Source: Rapana venosa (Eukaryota; Mollusca; Gastropoda; Neogastropoda; Muricidae). Taken from it: DNA of 64,000 nt. The DNA lies in assembly GCA_028751875.1 (NCBI GenBank), contig CM054141.1, positions 49,481,516 through 49,545,515 of the forward strand, in the 5' to 3' direction. Below, one piece after another: positions 9,117-18,328 of this stretch; the stretch's first letter is position 1; every line of letters begins with the position of its first letter. Below the pieces are notes generated by a model that worked only from the letters and a program-made list of their open reading frames with translations, was not told the DNA's origin and did no database searches. The position numbers were made by a program, and so were the translations under genes.

Positions 9117-9447
9117 TTTACGGGATACCCTAGTGGTTAGAACATTGCGCTCGCAATCTGACGACCCGGGTTCGAATCCCGTTGAAGGGGATATTTTCCC
9201 CTGGAGTTAACATCAGTGCAGACTCCACTCTCCCCAAAAGTCCTTCGGATGAGTCTAAAACCCGAACGCACGCAGAACATCTTGCGCACACGTTAAATCC
9301 TGTTCAGCTTTTCGTAAGAGTAGGCCATTGTGTGCCGGTGGGAACGGATGACAAAATTGACAAAACTGCATTGACAAAACTGCATATACACGGGGACTGG
9401 ATGCAAAAAAGCACATGAGTGCTTATTCCATTATCCTCGATATAAAG
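9117..9447 (+). mobile_element. SINE family S1, full-length copy
   Basis: The tRNA-like head has box A (CTAGTGGTTAGAACATTG) and box B (GGGTTCGAATCC, about 9169). The body contains the core word TCCTTCGGATGAG, then GTAGGCCATTGTGTGCCGG, and the 3' end CATGAGTGCTTATTCCATTA. The presumed anticodon arm does not give a seven-base loop, so this is not a tRNA gene. Related copies lie at 5588-5648, 20443-20590, 22397-22590, 49015-49345 and 55970-56176. It abuts an S2 SINE tail to tail. Confidence 0.82.
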
Positions 9448-9453
9448 GTAAAA

Positions 9454-9742
9454 TGTAAAGGAGTCCCATAACCTATAAGGTCGTAGGGGAGCGAGGCGTC
9501 AGAGACCTCACTTCTCTAGGGCCAGCATATTGAGGGCGGTGCCCATCTCCTCTCCCTCGCTGCTTTACCTTCCCTGACCCTAAAGAGGGCAGGTACCCAT
9601 TTACAGCTGGGTGAACTGGGGGAACTGTACTGAAGCCAAGGCGCGCAAACGGTCACCCATCCAACTGGTAACCACGCTCGACGCTGCTTAACTTGGCTAG
9701 GGGAAAACGAGTGCTCCGACCACTGAGCTATCCCGTCCCCAC
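9454..9742 (-). mobile_element. SINE family S2, minus orientation
   Basis: The reverse complement starts GGGACGGGATAGCTCAGTGG (box A) and continues through GTGGTTACCAGTTGGATGGG, GGTACCTGCCCTCTTTAGGG and TTATGGGACTCCTTTACA. Other copies: 13435-13793, 29087-29356 and 55589-55792. Its 3' end meets the 3' end of the S1 copy at 9117-9447 with only a few bases between. Confidence 0.82.
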
Positions 9743-10394
9743 TGAGCTATCCTCGATAAAAAAAGAATAAAATAAAATAAATGTTGCAAACAATCATCTG
9801 TTGTTAATTAAGATACTAATGGTGACCTCAATGCCCCCAAATAACTAAAAATATCACATAAACAAATAAATCAGTCTGACGACACAGAGAAGTCATCATT
9901 AATAGAAACGAGCTGAAATTGTGAGCTTGCAGACTTCTGTTCAAAAAGCAAGGTAATTTTGAAAGCACTGATGAAGAGAACAACACCGACGATGATGTTG
10001 GGGATGCCACCATCCCCCTCCCCCCCAAAAAAAAATAATAAAAAAATTAAAAATACAGTGTACCATCGCCACGCGACAGGCATTTCAGTCCATGCCAGTC
10101 TGCCTTCCCTCTTCATGACCATAGTGACTGACAGTGATCATGATCATCATCACCATCATGATCATGGTTGAATGACACGATGACGGTGTTCAGGCGATAA
10201 TGACGATGGCGGTGGCGATGACAGTGACAACAGCAGTGTTACTGAAGACGTGCTGCCTATGACCATGGACTGGCGATGACAGTGACAATGGAGACGACGG
10301 CAATGATTACTGCACGGTGGATTCCCTTCACAATTTTCATGAGCGCCAGATACCAGTCCATGACAGACTTACATTCTCCCCCCTTCTCCCTGAA
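9743..10394. other. Gene A intron, no gene seen
   Basis: Unique-looking, A-rich then GAT/GAC-rich sequence between the S2 SINE and the trinucleotide block. Short open frames here have no recognisable motif. Confidence 0.6.
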
Positions 10395-10411
10395 CTGGAT
10401 GATGCTGATGA

Positions 10412-10443
<32 letters not shown>

Positions 10444-10665
10444 ATGATGACGACGACGACGACGATGGTGGTGGTGGCGGCGGCGGCGATGATGATGGTG
10501 ATAAGGGTGATGATGATGATGATGACGACGACGATGGTGATGATGATGGTTGTGGTGATGAGGGTGATGACGACGACGACGATGCTGATGACGATGATGA
10601 TGACAACGACGACGACAAATCAATGATAACGACGACGACGACGACAGCAATGTTCATGGTGACGA
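10395..10665. repeat. GAT/GAC/GCT trinucleotide repeat block
   Basis: About 270 bp of mixed GAT, GAC and GGT triplets including a perfect (GCT)7 at 10413-10433. The poly-Asp and poly-Ser frames across it are repeat translations. It ends about 30 bp from the TM2 exon of gene A. A perfect (AGC)7 lies on the other side of that exon. Confidence 0.95.
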
Positions 10666-10696
10666 CGTCACCCCCACACTGACCTAAAGGACTCAC

Positions 10697-10828
10697 CTTG
10701 AAAAATGGGCACCAGGTTCCAGGCCTGGAGACCCCCTCTGTTCATAAACTGGCCCACGGCTACCTCCAGGTAAAAGAGGGGGATGCCCCCGAAGAGCACA
10801 CACAGAAAGTACGGGATCAGGAAGGCCC
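10697..10828 (-). CDS. SLC6 transporter gene A, exon with TM2
   Basis: Acceptor GGATTGGATTCAG and donor TTTCAAG|GTGAGT bound 132 nt (phase 1 in, phase 1 out). The split Gly of GGG joins to AFLIPYFLCVLFGGIPLFYL, then EVAVGQFMNRGGLQAWN and LVPIFQG. SLC6 TM2 has the same IPxFxLE...GQF order, with Glu (LE) and GQF among the most conserved residues. Boundaries fit the gene B exon ending at 63914. It is intact, with complementary GCT/AGC repeats on its two sides. Confidence 0.93.
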
Positions 10829-10876
10829 CTGAATCCAATCCACACCCATTTTTAGAGGACTCAGTATAGAAGAACA

Positions 10877-10930
10877 GTAGTAGTAGCAGCAGCAGCAGCA
10901 GCAGCAACAATAACAACAGCAATAACAACG
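10877..10930. repeat. (TAG)/(AGC)/(AAC) triplet run
   Basis: Contains a perfect (AGC)7 at 10885-10905, followed by AAC/AAT triplets, about 55 bp upstream (in sense) of the TM2 acceptor of gene A. Confidence 0.95.
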
Positions 10931-11155
10931 ACAGCTTACCAAGCTCAGTCAAAATTTCAGTAAAGAAAAAGCATTTTCTTCACAATTCACTTTTTTCAAT
11001 CCCATCGTTGTTTTATTTCTGACGTTTCTAAGCTAACTTGATTCAAGCAGTGAGACCAGTAACTACCCTTACATCCAGAACAAAATAACCTGACCAGGAG
11101 CAATGAAATCGTCTATTCAGGGACACAACCACATTATCTCCAATTCTTGATTTTT

Positions 11156-11204
11156 CCTCCCCCCCCCCCCCCCCCCCCTCTTTTTTGTACTTTATGCATA
11201 AGTG

Positions 11205-11244
<40 letters not shown>

Positions 11245-11262
11245 CACACACACACACAAAAC
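11156..11262. repeat. Poly-C tract and (CA)n microsatellite
   Basis: A cytosine run of roughly 20 at 11158-11178 followed by (CA)n at about 11204-11257 with one slip, in the gene A TM1-TM2 intron. Confidence 0.93.
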
Positions 11263-11728
11263 ACCACACCCCTACTGTTATTTTCATCATTACTATTGTA
11301 TTGTCAATGTTTGTCCTGAATTCCTAGGATAGGCAAAATTCTGCATCTAAATATAAAAAATAACTTGAGCGGTACCAAACCTGGACTTGTGATTTCTAGT
11401 TTAGATAGACAGACAGACAAACAGGCAAGCAGGCAGACAGGCAGGCAGACAGAAATACAGACAGACAGACAAAGGCTCTATAGCTATATCAAAGCGTTAA
11501 CAACTAATGTAATAGAGACAAACACGAAAAAGTAACAAGCGAAACATTTAGTGCCAAAAGAGTGTAGGACATAATGCAATGCAACAATTAACGCGCTTCA
11601 AATGCTTAAAACAACCAGGAAATCATCATTGTTTGAAAGCATAATCAGTGTAGCAAAGCATGATAAAGCCAGTAGAGCATATTATAACAAAAATCCCTGT
11701 GGACTTCAGCAACGCATTCAACGCTCAC
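11263..11728. other. Gene A intron, no gene seen
   Basis: Unique-looking A-rich sequence with a short GACA/GGCA-type run at about 11404-11470. Nothing coding is recognised before the TM1 exon donor. Confidence 0.6.
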
Positions 11729-11967
11729 CTCCTCCATTCTTGTAGCAGAGGTAAGGGAAACGCCATACGTTGCCCAGTCCGACAGAAAACCCTATGCATG
11801 CCAACAGAAAATCGAACGCCCGACCCCATTGCTCTCTTTTGTTCAATCCTTTGGAGCTACTATCTGCGCTCACGTCTGGTGTGTTTATCTCAGGGTCTGC
11901 CTTAAGGTGCTCCTCTTGCTCCTCCTTCATTTCTGTGCAAGTAGGGGGTGGGAGCAAACCTTCGGTT
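11729..11967 (-). CDS. SLC6 transporter gene A, exon with N-terminus and TM1
   Basis: A likely initiator ATG at 11930-11928 opens a 36-residue hydrophilic, acidic N-terminus ([10 protein letters not shown]...) that runs into [20 protein letters not shown] and [17 protein letters not shown], the signature of SLC6 TM1 with the Na+ and substrate site. The donor GGAGGAG|GTGAGC leaves phase 1. An acceptor AG precedes 11967 and the frame is open from there ([10 protein letters not shown]), so translation could instead begin in an upstream exon. A second AG lies just before the ATG. Phe replaces GABA transporter 1 Tyr60, as in taurine and creatine carriers. Confidence 0.9.
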
Positions 11968-12000
11968 CTGTGCAAGAAAAATAAATGAACATGTGATTTA

Positions 12001-12296
12001 CTTTTGGGATGTGTTTGTGTGTGTGTGCGTGTGCGCGCGTGCGCGTGCGTGCGCGCGCGTGTGTGTTCTCTGTAAATGATTGACTTAAATAAGTACGCCA
12101 ATGACAGAGTGACTGACTGACGACTGAGGAGAGACATACAAACAGAGAGACACAGACAGACAGACAGGCAAACAGAGAGACGGACGATGACATAGAGACA
12201 CAGACAGGCAGTGTGTTGGCGCGCTTACACGTGTGTATGTATATGTGTGCATGCGTGCGTGCGTGCGTGTGTGTGTGTGTGTGTGTGCATGTGTGT

Positions 12297-12345
<49 letters not shown>
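12001..12345. repeat. GT/GC-rich microsatellites
   Basis: (GT)n/(GC)n at about 12010-12066, a GACA-type run at about 12140-12210, and a long (GT)n at about 12260-12343. These lie upstream of the gene A TM1 exon and are complementary to the (CA)n at 11204-11257 downstream of it. Confidence 0.93.
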
Positions 12346-12347
<2 letters not shown>

Positions 12348-12425
12348 GTCAAACTTGTATTTCCATATAGTACATGAATAAGCAATGCATTTTTTATTTT
12401 CATCAAGCTATCCATCCAAAAACAA
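12343..12425 (-). mobile_element. LINE-like 3' tail, second copy
   Basis: On the minus strand it matches the element end at 5047-5137: GCTTGATG, then an A-rich stretch, GCATTGCTTATTCATGTAC and GGAAATACAAG, ending in TTTGACTTT and then (AC)n. The shared boundary with a dinucleotide array is notable. Confidence 0.6.
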
Positions 12426-13434
12426 ACAAAACCTAAGCAAAATATAACATTACAAATAGAATAAAAAGCAAACAAGTAAGCAAACAAACAAACAGAAAGA
12501 AAAAAACTACCCCAAAAGAAAAGGCGACACAATGCAAGAAATAAAAACTATCACTGCACAATATCTTACAATCAACCATCCCCTTCCTTCTTCTCATTCG
12601 TTCTTCGACAAATAAACTTACAAATGCTTTTATAGACTAGATATTCATTGCTGTTAACTTGAGAACAAAAAATGTCATCAATGACAGCTTTGGGTTATCT
12701 TCTTTCTCCAGATGTTTATCTCCAATAGTTTAATGCAAGGATCAAACGCTTTAATCTAAAAAGACAGTGAAGTGAAAATAAACAAAAACCAAAATCGTTC
12801 GCAAGATGTAGGATACAAAAAATATTATAGGCCAGGGATTTAAAAAGAATACCATTCACCTGGCGGGTGACATAAAAAGTCAATGCTGCAATTTTGGCGA
12901 CATTCAATCTCTTGAAAATTTTTATCACAGTTTGCGTATTGCATTTGCAAAACGTCTTTGTATACAACAGAACGACAGCTTAGATTGGACAGGCGCGATG
13001 AGATGATGACCAGAGAGTTATCAGAAAAATCAATCACATTATAGACTAACTCTTTGGGGTTTATTAGGGGAAAAAAGTGCAAAAAGATTTTCTTCGGAAA
13101 AATATAAATTACGACACTAGCTTAATTAAATCATCAGCATTTAAAGTTCCTATTGAACATTTATCTCCTCGAGGCTATACTACTTCTCTTACTGTTTGGT
13201 TTCAGCCAGTCTTTAGACAACTTTGACGACACCAGCTCCAGTTAGTCCTATTGGCCATTGAACTTGTGCTGCGTGAAATGTTCTAAAACTAGAAATCTGG
13301 TCCTTTGACGTAGGCTATAATTGTCATCACCTCATTATGACGTTATAAAGGACATCAAGAGGGCTGCTTTCTACAGTCAAACGCAGTGGCTGTATGTTCC
13401 AAAGTTTCGAGTTTCATTCCTTTTTATTTTACCC
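12426..13434. other. Upstream of gene A exon, nothing recognised
   Basis: About 1 kb of AT-rich sequence. It may contain upstream non-coding exons or promoter of gene A, but no splice-supported exon or core promoter could be picked. An 80-residue minus open frame at 12840-13082 has no recognisable motif. Confidence 0.4.
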
Positions 13435-13793
13435 TGGGGACGGGATATCTCAGTGGTCAGAGCACTCGCTTTCCCCAGCAAAGGTTAAGCAGCATCGAGC
13501 GTGGTTACCACTTGGATGGGTGACCGTTGCGTGCCTTGGCTTCAGCATAGTCTCCAAATAATAACTAATATCACTAAGAGTGAACAAATGTTAAATTGAA
13601 GACAACAACAATAGTCTCCCAGTTCACCCAGTTGTAAATGGATACCTGCCTCTTTAGGGTCAGGGAAGGTAAAGCAGCAAGGGAGAGGATGGGCTCCGCT
13701 CTCAATATGCTGGCCCCTTGAGAAGTTGAGGTCTCTGATGCCTCACTTCTCTACAACCACATAGGTTATGGGACCCCTTTACCTTTAAAGCGT
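13435..13793 (+). mobile_element. SINE family S2 with a small insertion
   Basis: Begins GGGGACGGGATATCTCAGTGG and keeps the order of family words to TTATGGGACCCCTTTACC. Relative to the other copies it carries about 55 extra AT-rich bases at 13556-13610, bounded by the nine-base duplicate ATAGTCTCC (13547-13555 and 13611-13619), the pattern of a small inserted element. Confidence 0.8.
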
Positions 13794-15015
13794 ACTCTGC
13801 AAAATGTAGAACATTAAATGCTGTAGGCCTATGGACTTCTTCGTTCCCTTGTCATTGCTAAGCATGACCATAATATTGGGTAGAATACATGGTGCCTGGT
13901 CTTATTATCCTTTGCTTGTGATTCTGCAGGAGGCCTGCCCGCTGGTTTCTTTTAAGAATTTTTTTTTTTTACACTCGCTGAAATAAGTTAGAAAATGGGC
14001 TGGGTAAGCAGAAAATAAGCAAGAGAGAGAGAGAGAGAGAGGGGGGGGGGGGGGAGGGTTAAAGAAAAAGAAACCAAGGGAGTAGTAGAAAAGGGGGAAT
14101 TTCTAGCACAGAATTTTCAGAGTGAAAATGCTGTCTATGCTTACCGAAAGAGTCCAGACATCCCCGTGAGGGAGAGCTGTATGGACAAAACAGGATTGAA
14201 AGCAAGCTGCTTGTTTGTTTGATAGATCTATATGGGATCAAACTAAAAACAGACAACAACAACAAAAAAAGATTAAACAAAACACCCATAAAAACTAGAA
14301 AAAGATACAAACCGCGGAAGGATACTTTGTCAAGTATATGACTGTCCATAGGTAGAACATTATATATTGTTAAACACACAATCAAAGAGATATCTGAATG
14401 AGAGAGAGGGGGGGGGGGGGGGGGGGATGGAGTCAGTATAAGCAAAATACTGTTGTTGGTATACCTTACACATAGGCGAGCAAATGGCAATTCACACACA
14501 CACACGTTAAACTGAAGATCGCACACACACACACACACACACACTTCCGCTTACTTTTGGATCCCCAAACATATTGGCACAAATATTCCGTGGTCATTTG
14601 TTTCAATTATTTATTTTGCAACAAAATACTGGAGAATATTTTGTTTGTTTCTTTCTTTTCCCCCCTCCTGATGTCAGGCTTTTGTGGCACCTTTGGTAAA
14701 CCAAAATACTGTTGTTGTTTTTTTTACTCATGTGAAAAAAGCAACACCTCTGTTGTGTTTCTTTGTTTTTCTTTTTAGAGGCATTTCTCTGGTTAAGAGA
14801 TACCACAGCCAGCTCTCAGACAATAACTTATCCAGGAGTGGAAACTCATGGGTCAGATCGTGCAAATCTTATGGATTTAAAAAAAAAATGCAATAAGCCC
14901 CAAATGTTATCACCGAAATGTTAATGTAAATGGTGGTTTTTGTTGTTGTTTTAATCCTTGAAATTCACCCTTACAATGGTGGAGTTGTATTGGTTATCTG
15001 CACTTGTTTCTTTCC

Positions 15016-15087
<72 letters not shown>

Positions 15088-16460
15088 ATATAATATATAT
15101 AATTATGTACGTGTGTGTGTGTCTGTGTGTGTACACAAATTTGCATATAGGCCCTATACCTACCTTCATGCATGTGCGCGCGTTCGCGCGTTGTGTGTGT
15201 GTGTGTTCGTTCGAATCCAACGTCCTCTTGTATGAATACAGGTCTAGAAAAGAATAAAAACCCAGCAGGTCTTCTACAGCTCAGTCAGTCTGTGGCCTGG
15301 TCTCCCCCTCCCCTCCCCTCCCCTACAGAGTGAAAATTTAGGTGCTTCCACGTTTCCCTAAGTGTGTCCTCACTGAAGACCTTCTTCTGCCCAGCTTTCC
15401 CTTTGATTTATTTCTTCTGCAAAATAACACGACTCAAGAATCACTTAAGGAACCTGTACAGAATCACGTTAGGTTGTATTGGACTGAGATAGGTTTGTAG
15501 ACAAATGTGTTGATGAAGTGCGAATTGCTTCCCTTGATTTAGTTGGATCTCTGTTTCTGCTCCTCCCCCCCCGGGGGCCCCCCCCTTAAGAGAGGATGTT
15601 TCCCCCCCCCCTTTTTTTTCTTTCTTTTTGAATTAGACATTACAGTCATGATTTATTACCATTTGGACTGATCATGTTTCTGTTTTAAGAAAATTAGTTT
15701 TTGTAAGCTTCCAAATCTCACCATGATGTGTAGATCTCACTTGAGCCTCGCCCTGCCCTCGGGCTTTCTGGTGTCAGCGAGTCCACAAATAGCCATACGA
15801 ACTTATACTAATAATGATTTAATGATCATAAGCAAGGTTGGTAGGTCATATAATTTTTTTAAGTATTGAAATGTATAAATGCATACAGAACCAGTTTATT
15901 TTAATTTTAATTTCAGTAACGGGTCAAAGATGTAGATTTTGCAGTTGCACTTTGAGTGTAGATCTAATGGCGACGTTGAGCCACTTTTTTGTTTTTGAAA
16001 GATATTTAGAATAGATCGAAGGATTCGTTTGGGCTAACAGCATACGGTAGTGTATGCATGTTTGTTTAACTGATGATTAATCGATTTCATTGTTATACAT
16101 TTTCATGTACAGGGAAGAGGGGTTTTTTGGCTGGTCATGTAAATGCCCATGCCCAAAAAGTTGGGGGTGGGAATGACGTAATAATCTATAAACGCTTTTT
16201 ATCCAGTTTGTTATAAACATTTACTTTTGATGAATGGTATACTTTTCGGCCGAGGTAATAGTTGTTATGCGTTGGTATGCATGTGGTTTTTAGTAAAAGA
16301 TTGGGTTTGATCAGGCACAGCAGATTCAGAAGTGGTTAATAAGTATTGTGACTGAAATCCTCCATGCCCCAAGAGGGGTCAAAGGTGAATTAAATCTAGA
16401 ATTTTTTAAAAGGGTGAATTGACATCAAGAACTTTGTGGTGTAATTTTTGAAAAATATAT
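13794..16460. other. Intergenic interval, no gene seen
   Basis: AT-rich sequence with (GA)n plus poly-G at 14020-14056, poly-G at 14408-14427, (TA)n of 65 bp at 15020-15084, GT/GC clusters at 15110-15205, and a C/G palindromic cluster at about 15566-15610. No reading frame here has family features. It probably includes the 5' flank of gene A. Confidence 0.5.
15020..15084. repeat. (TA)n microsatellite
   Basis: A 65-base run of alternating A and T, self-complementary and able to extrude a cruciform. Similar runs occur at 28915-28954, 33805-33880 and 61146-61205. Confidence 0.97.
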
Positions 16461-17354
16461 TTAGAAATATAATATTTTTATCTGAATGCACAATATAACT
16501 ATTTTGATAGCAACAGAGTATAAATCTTTAATCCTTTCTCTGCCAGTAAAAATCTGATTTTAGGTTTTTCCCAGTTCCAGATTTTTAAAAAATGGATTTA
16601 GACATACATTATTTTTATCTGAATGCAGAATTATACAAGATTGGTTATTTCAAAGCAAAAATATTTTGACAGTAACAGTGTTAAAATCTTTTACCTTCAG
16701 CTGCCAGTAAAAATCTGATTAAAGGTTCTTCCCAATTCCATAGATTTTTAGTTTCAGGGATAATAATTACAAACAATTCTGGCATTAAAACAAGTGAGAA
16801 ATCTGAATCTTTATTCGGATCTTATTTGTATTATTACTTAACATTAACACAAGGTGCCTAATTAGAAATTATTAGTTATGCACATTTTTGCCAGACACTA
16901 AAGCAAATTTCTGGCCAAAGTATGCAAGACATACCACAAAAAAGTGGAAATACACCCACTGGGGATCATCTTTTCCAACTTGTTTATGATTCATAAATTC
17001 AAATTTTCTAGCCCAGCTTACTTGGCTGAGCCCCCTCCTGATACCTCCCTCCTACTCACACCTTGTTCACGACCCTCACCCTATTTCCTAATGCCCCAGG
17101 CCTTGGCCAACTTTTGCTATCGCTAGAACTATGAGTGGATGCATTGTCACTATCATCAATACACGCATCTGCAGAAATGTGTGTATGCAACATAGCATTC
17201 AGCAAGTGTTGCACATCGCTATCACTGTGATAATCATTGTCATTTTCAGGTGAATCATCAGACAAAAGAGCATTGCTTTCCTTATTATTAGTTTGGTTTT
17301 TAAAAACAAAATTTCATGCCAAGTGGTGTGTTTTCCATGAAGAAGGTGGATGGT

Positions 17355-17425
17355 TCAGCGCTTTGATTTGTTTGTTTTACAAGATTCAGCACTATATAAA
17401 TTCCATATATTATTATTGTTATTGA
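17355..17425 (+). mobile_element. L2-type LINE/SINE 3' tail fragment
   Basis: AGCGCTTTGATTTGTTTG, then ACAAGATTCAGCACTATA and AATTCCATATATTATTATTG. The same ending closes the L2-like element at 30521-31830 and fragments at 29932-29998, 33420-33478, 49787-49870 and 56200-56265. Confidence 0.7.
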
Positions 17426-17464
17426 CTGTCAAGCACAAAGGTTGAGAATCCATCTTGCTGTCAG

Positions 17465-17755
17465 TATAAAGTGTCCCCACCTTCTGGAAATTCCTTGTCA
17501 GGAATTCCTTTTTATTCTATTCCTCTCTTTATTTCTGCCTGGTTAGGTTTCTTCCTATCACCTCCTTGTTTGTTCTTGCCTCCTTGGTCCATTTACCTCC
17601 CTTTTTTCCAGAAAGACTTTAAAGATAACAATTCTCTCCTTCACAAAAGTTGGATGTGCTGGGCCTGACTTGTCAGACGCTTAACAGAAGCACAATGCAC
17701 TTTCACTAATATGACAGATAAGAATGGTTGCTGTCGAAGTGTCTGACAAAGAATA
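17465..17755 (+). mobile_element. Interspersed repeat R1, copy 1
   Basis: Matches 34160-34460 over about 290 bp: CACCTTCTGGAAATTC, a C/T-rich middle with TTGGTCCATT, TTTTTCCAG, then GTGCTGGGCCTGACTTGTCAG and GTTGCTGTCGAAGTG, ending in an AAGAAT-type tail. Probably a SINE. It interrupts the older P2 element. Confidence 0.6.
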
Positions 17756-18328
17756 AGAATAGCTAATACCTTATTCTAACTGTGTGAGAATATATTTTCA
17801 CTTTTGGACCAGACAAGAAATTGTGAAAAATTGGAATGAGGACGTCAGCTGATGTCCTATAGGTACTAGAGAAGCACTTTTCCTGGGACATCAGCTGATA
17901 TCCCAGAGGGAGCAAACTGGTTACTGTAGCTTTTGTCAGTTCAAGTATCGATGAAAGCAAATCACACTCGGATAGTTAAAGGGTGAAAACTGTTTAGTTG
18001 TTGCTGTGTGTATCACACAGCATTACCATTGTAGTTATGTCATTTAAAGTCTTACTAAGTTACCATTTATAGCCATTTGTTATACCCCATTAGTTTGCTG
18101 TGCACTATGCATGCAAGATGGTGAAATGTGTACCAGTGCACATGTGAAGGGGAAGACCCAAGTTGGGAGAAAGGTGTTGTCTGACATACACTTTGAATAC
18201 CTGATTAGGACATGTTTTGCAGAACTTCAGCACTGTGTAACCTAGACAGCACTCCTCTACCTCCTCCCATTCATGGACAACAAGTGATGGATGTCCTGTC
18301 TGACGTGAATAAGCCACAGCTCTTCTCC

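Larger units (their letters stand above)
674..11967 (-). other. Gene A: SLC6-family symporter, partial (exons for N-terminus to TM6)
   Basis: Gene-level entry. Six minus-strand exons (11729-11967, 10697-10828, 4593-4829, 3405-3537, 2132-2266, 674-777) join with consistent GT/AG sites and phases into about 314 residues covering the N-terminus through TM6 of an SLC6 transporter. TM7-TM12 must lie left of the window. Family members couple Na+ and Cl- gradients to uptake of GABA, taurine, creatine, betaine or similar solutes across the plasma membrane. The TM1 core ([10 protein letters not shown]) has Phe where GABA transporter 1 has Tyr60, as in taurine and creatine carriers, so the substrate is uncertain. 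The reading frame is broken once, in the TM3 exon. The introns are unusually rich in microsatellites. Gene B, upstream on the same strand, is a tandem paralogue. Confidence 0.85.
16528..17938. mobile_element. TTAA-type DNA element, older copy (family P2) with nested insertions
   Basis: Shares order and sequence with the cleaner copy at 38321-39309: GCTGCCAG-type left end, a central stretch with GGCTGAGCCCCCTCCTG, and the right end with ACATCAGCTGAT palindromes and GAGCAAACTGGTTA. A minus-strand open frame (17056-17265) gives an acidic Ser/Asp-rich peptide (NDNDYHSDSD, DDSDNASTHSSSDS), like the N-terminal part of piggyBac transposases. An L2-type tail (17355-17425) and another repeat (17465-17755) interrupt it. 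The left boundary is uncertain: the end appears twice, near 16530 and 16690. Confidence 0.55.

Noticed and set aside
9119..9185. Possible tRNA gene (boxes A and B present)
   Set aside because: The anticodon arm does not give a seven-base loop, the sequence continues into a repeated SINE body, and several copies exist in this window.
10317..10696. Poly-Asp or poly-Ser protein next to the TM2 exon
   Set aside because: GAT/GAC repeat translation; the minus frame merely reads from the intron and does not include the transporter frame.
12840..13082. 80-codon minus frame with several Cys, upstream of gene A
   Set aside because: No family motif, no matching splice sites joining it to the TM1 exon, and AT-rich surroundings; a chance frame is more likely.
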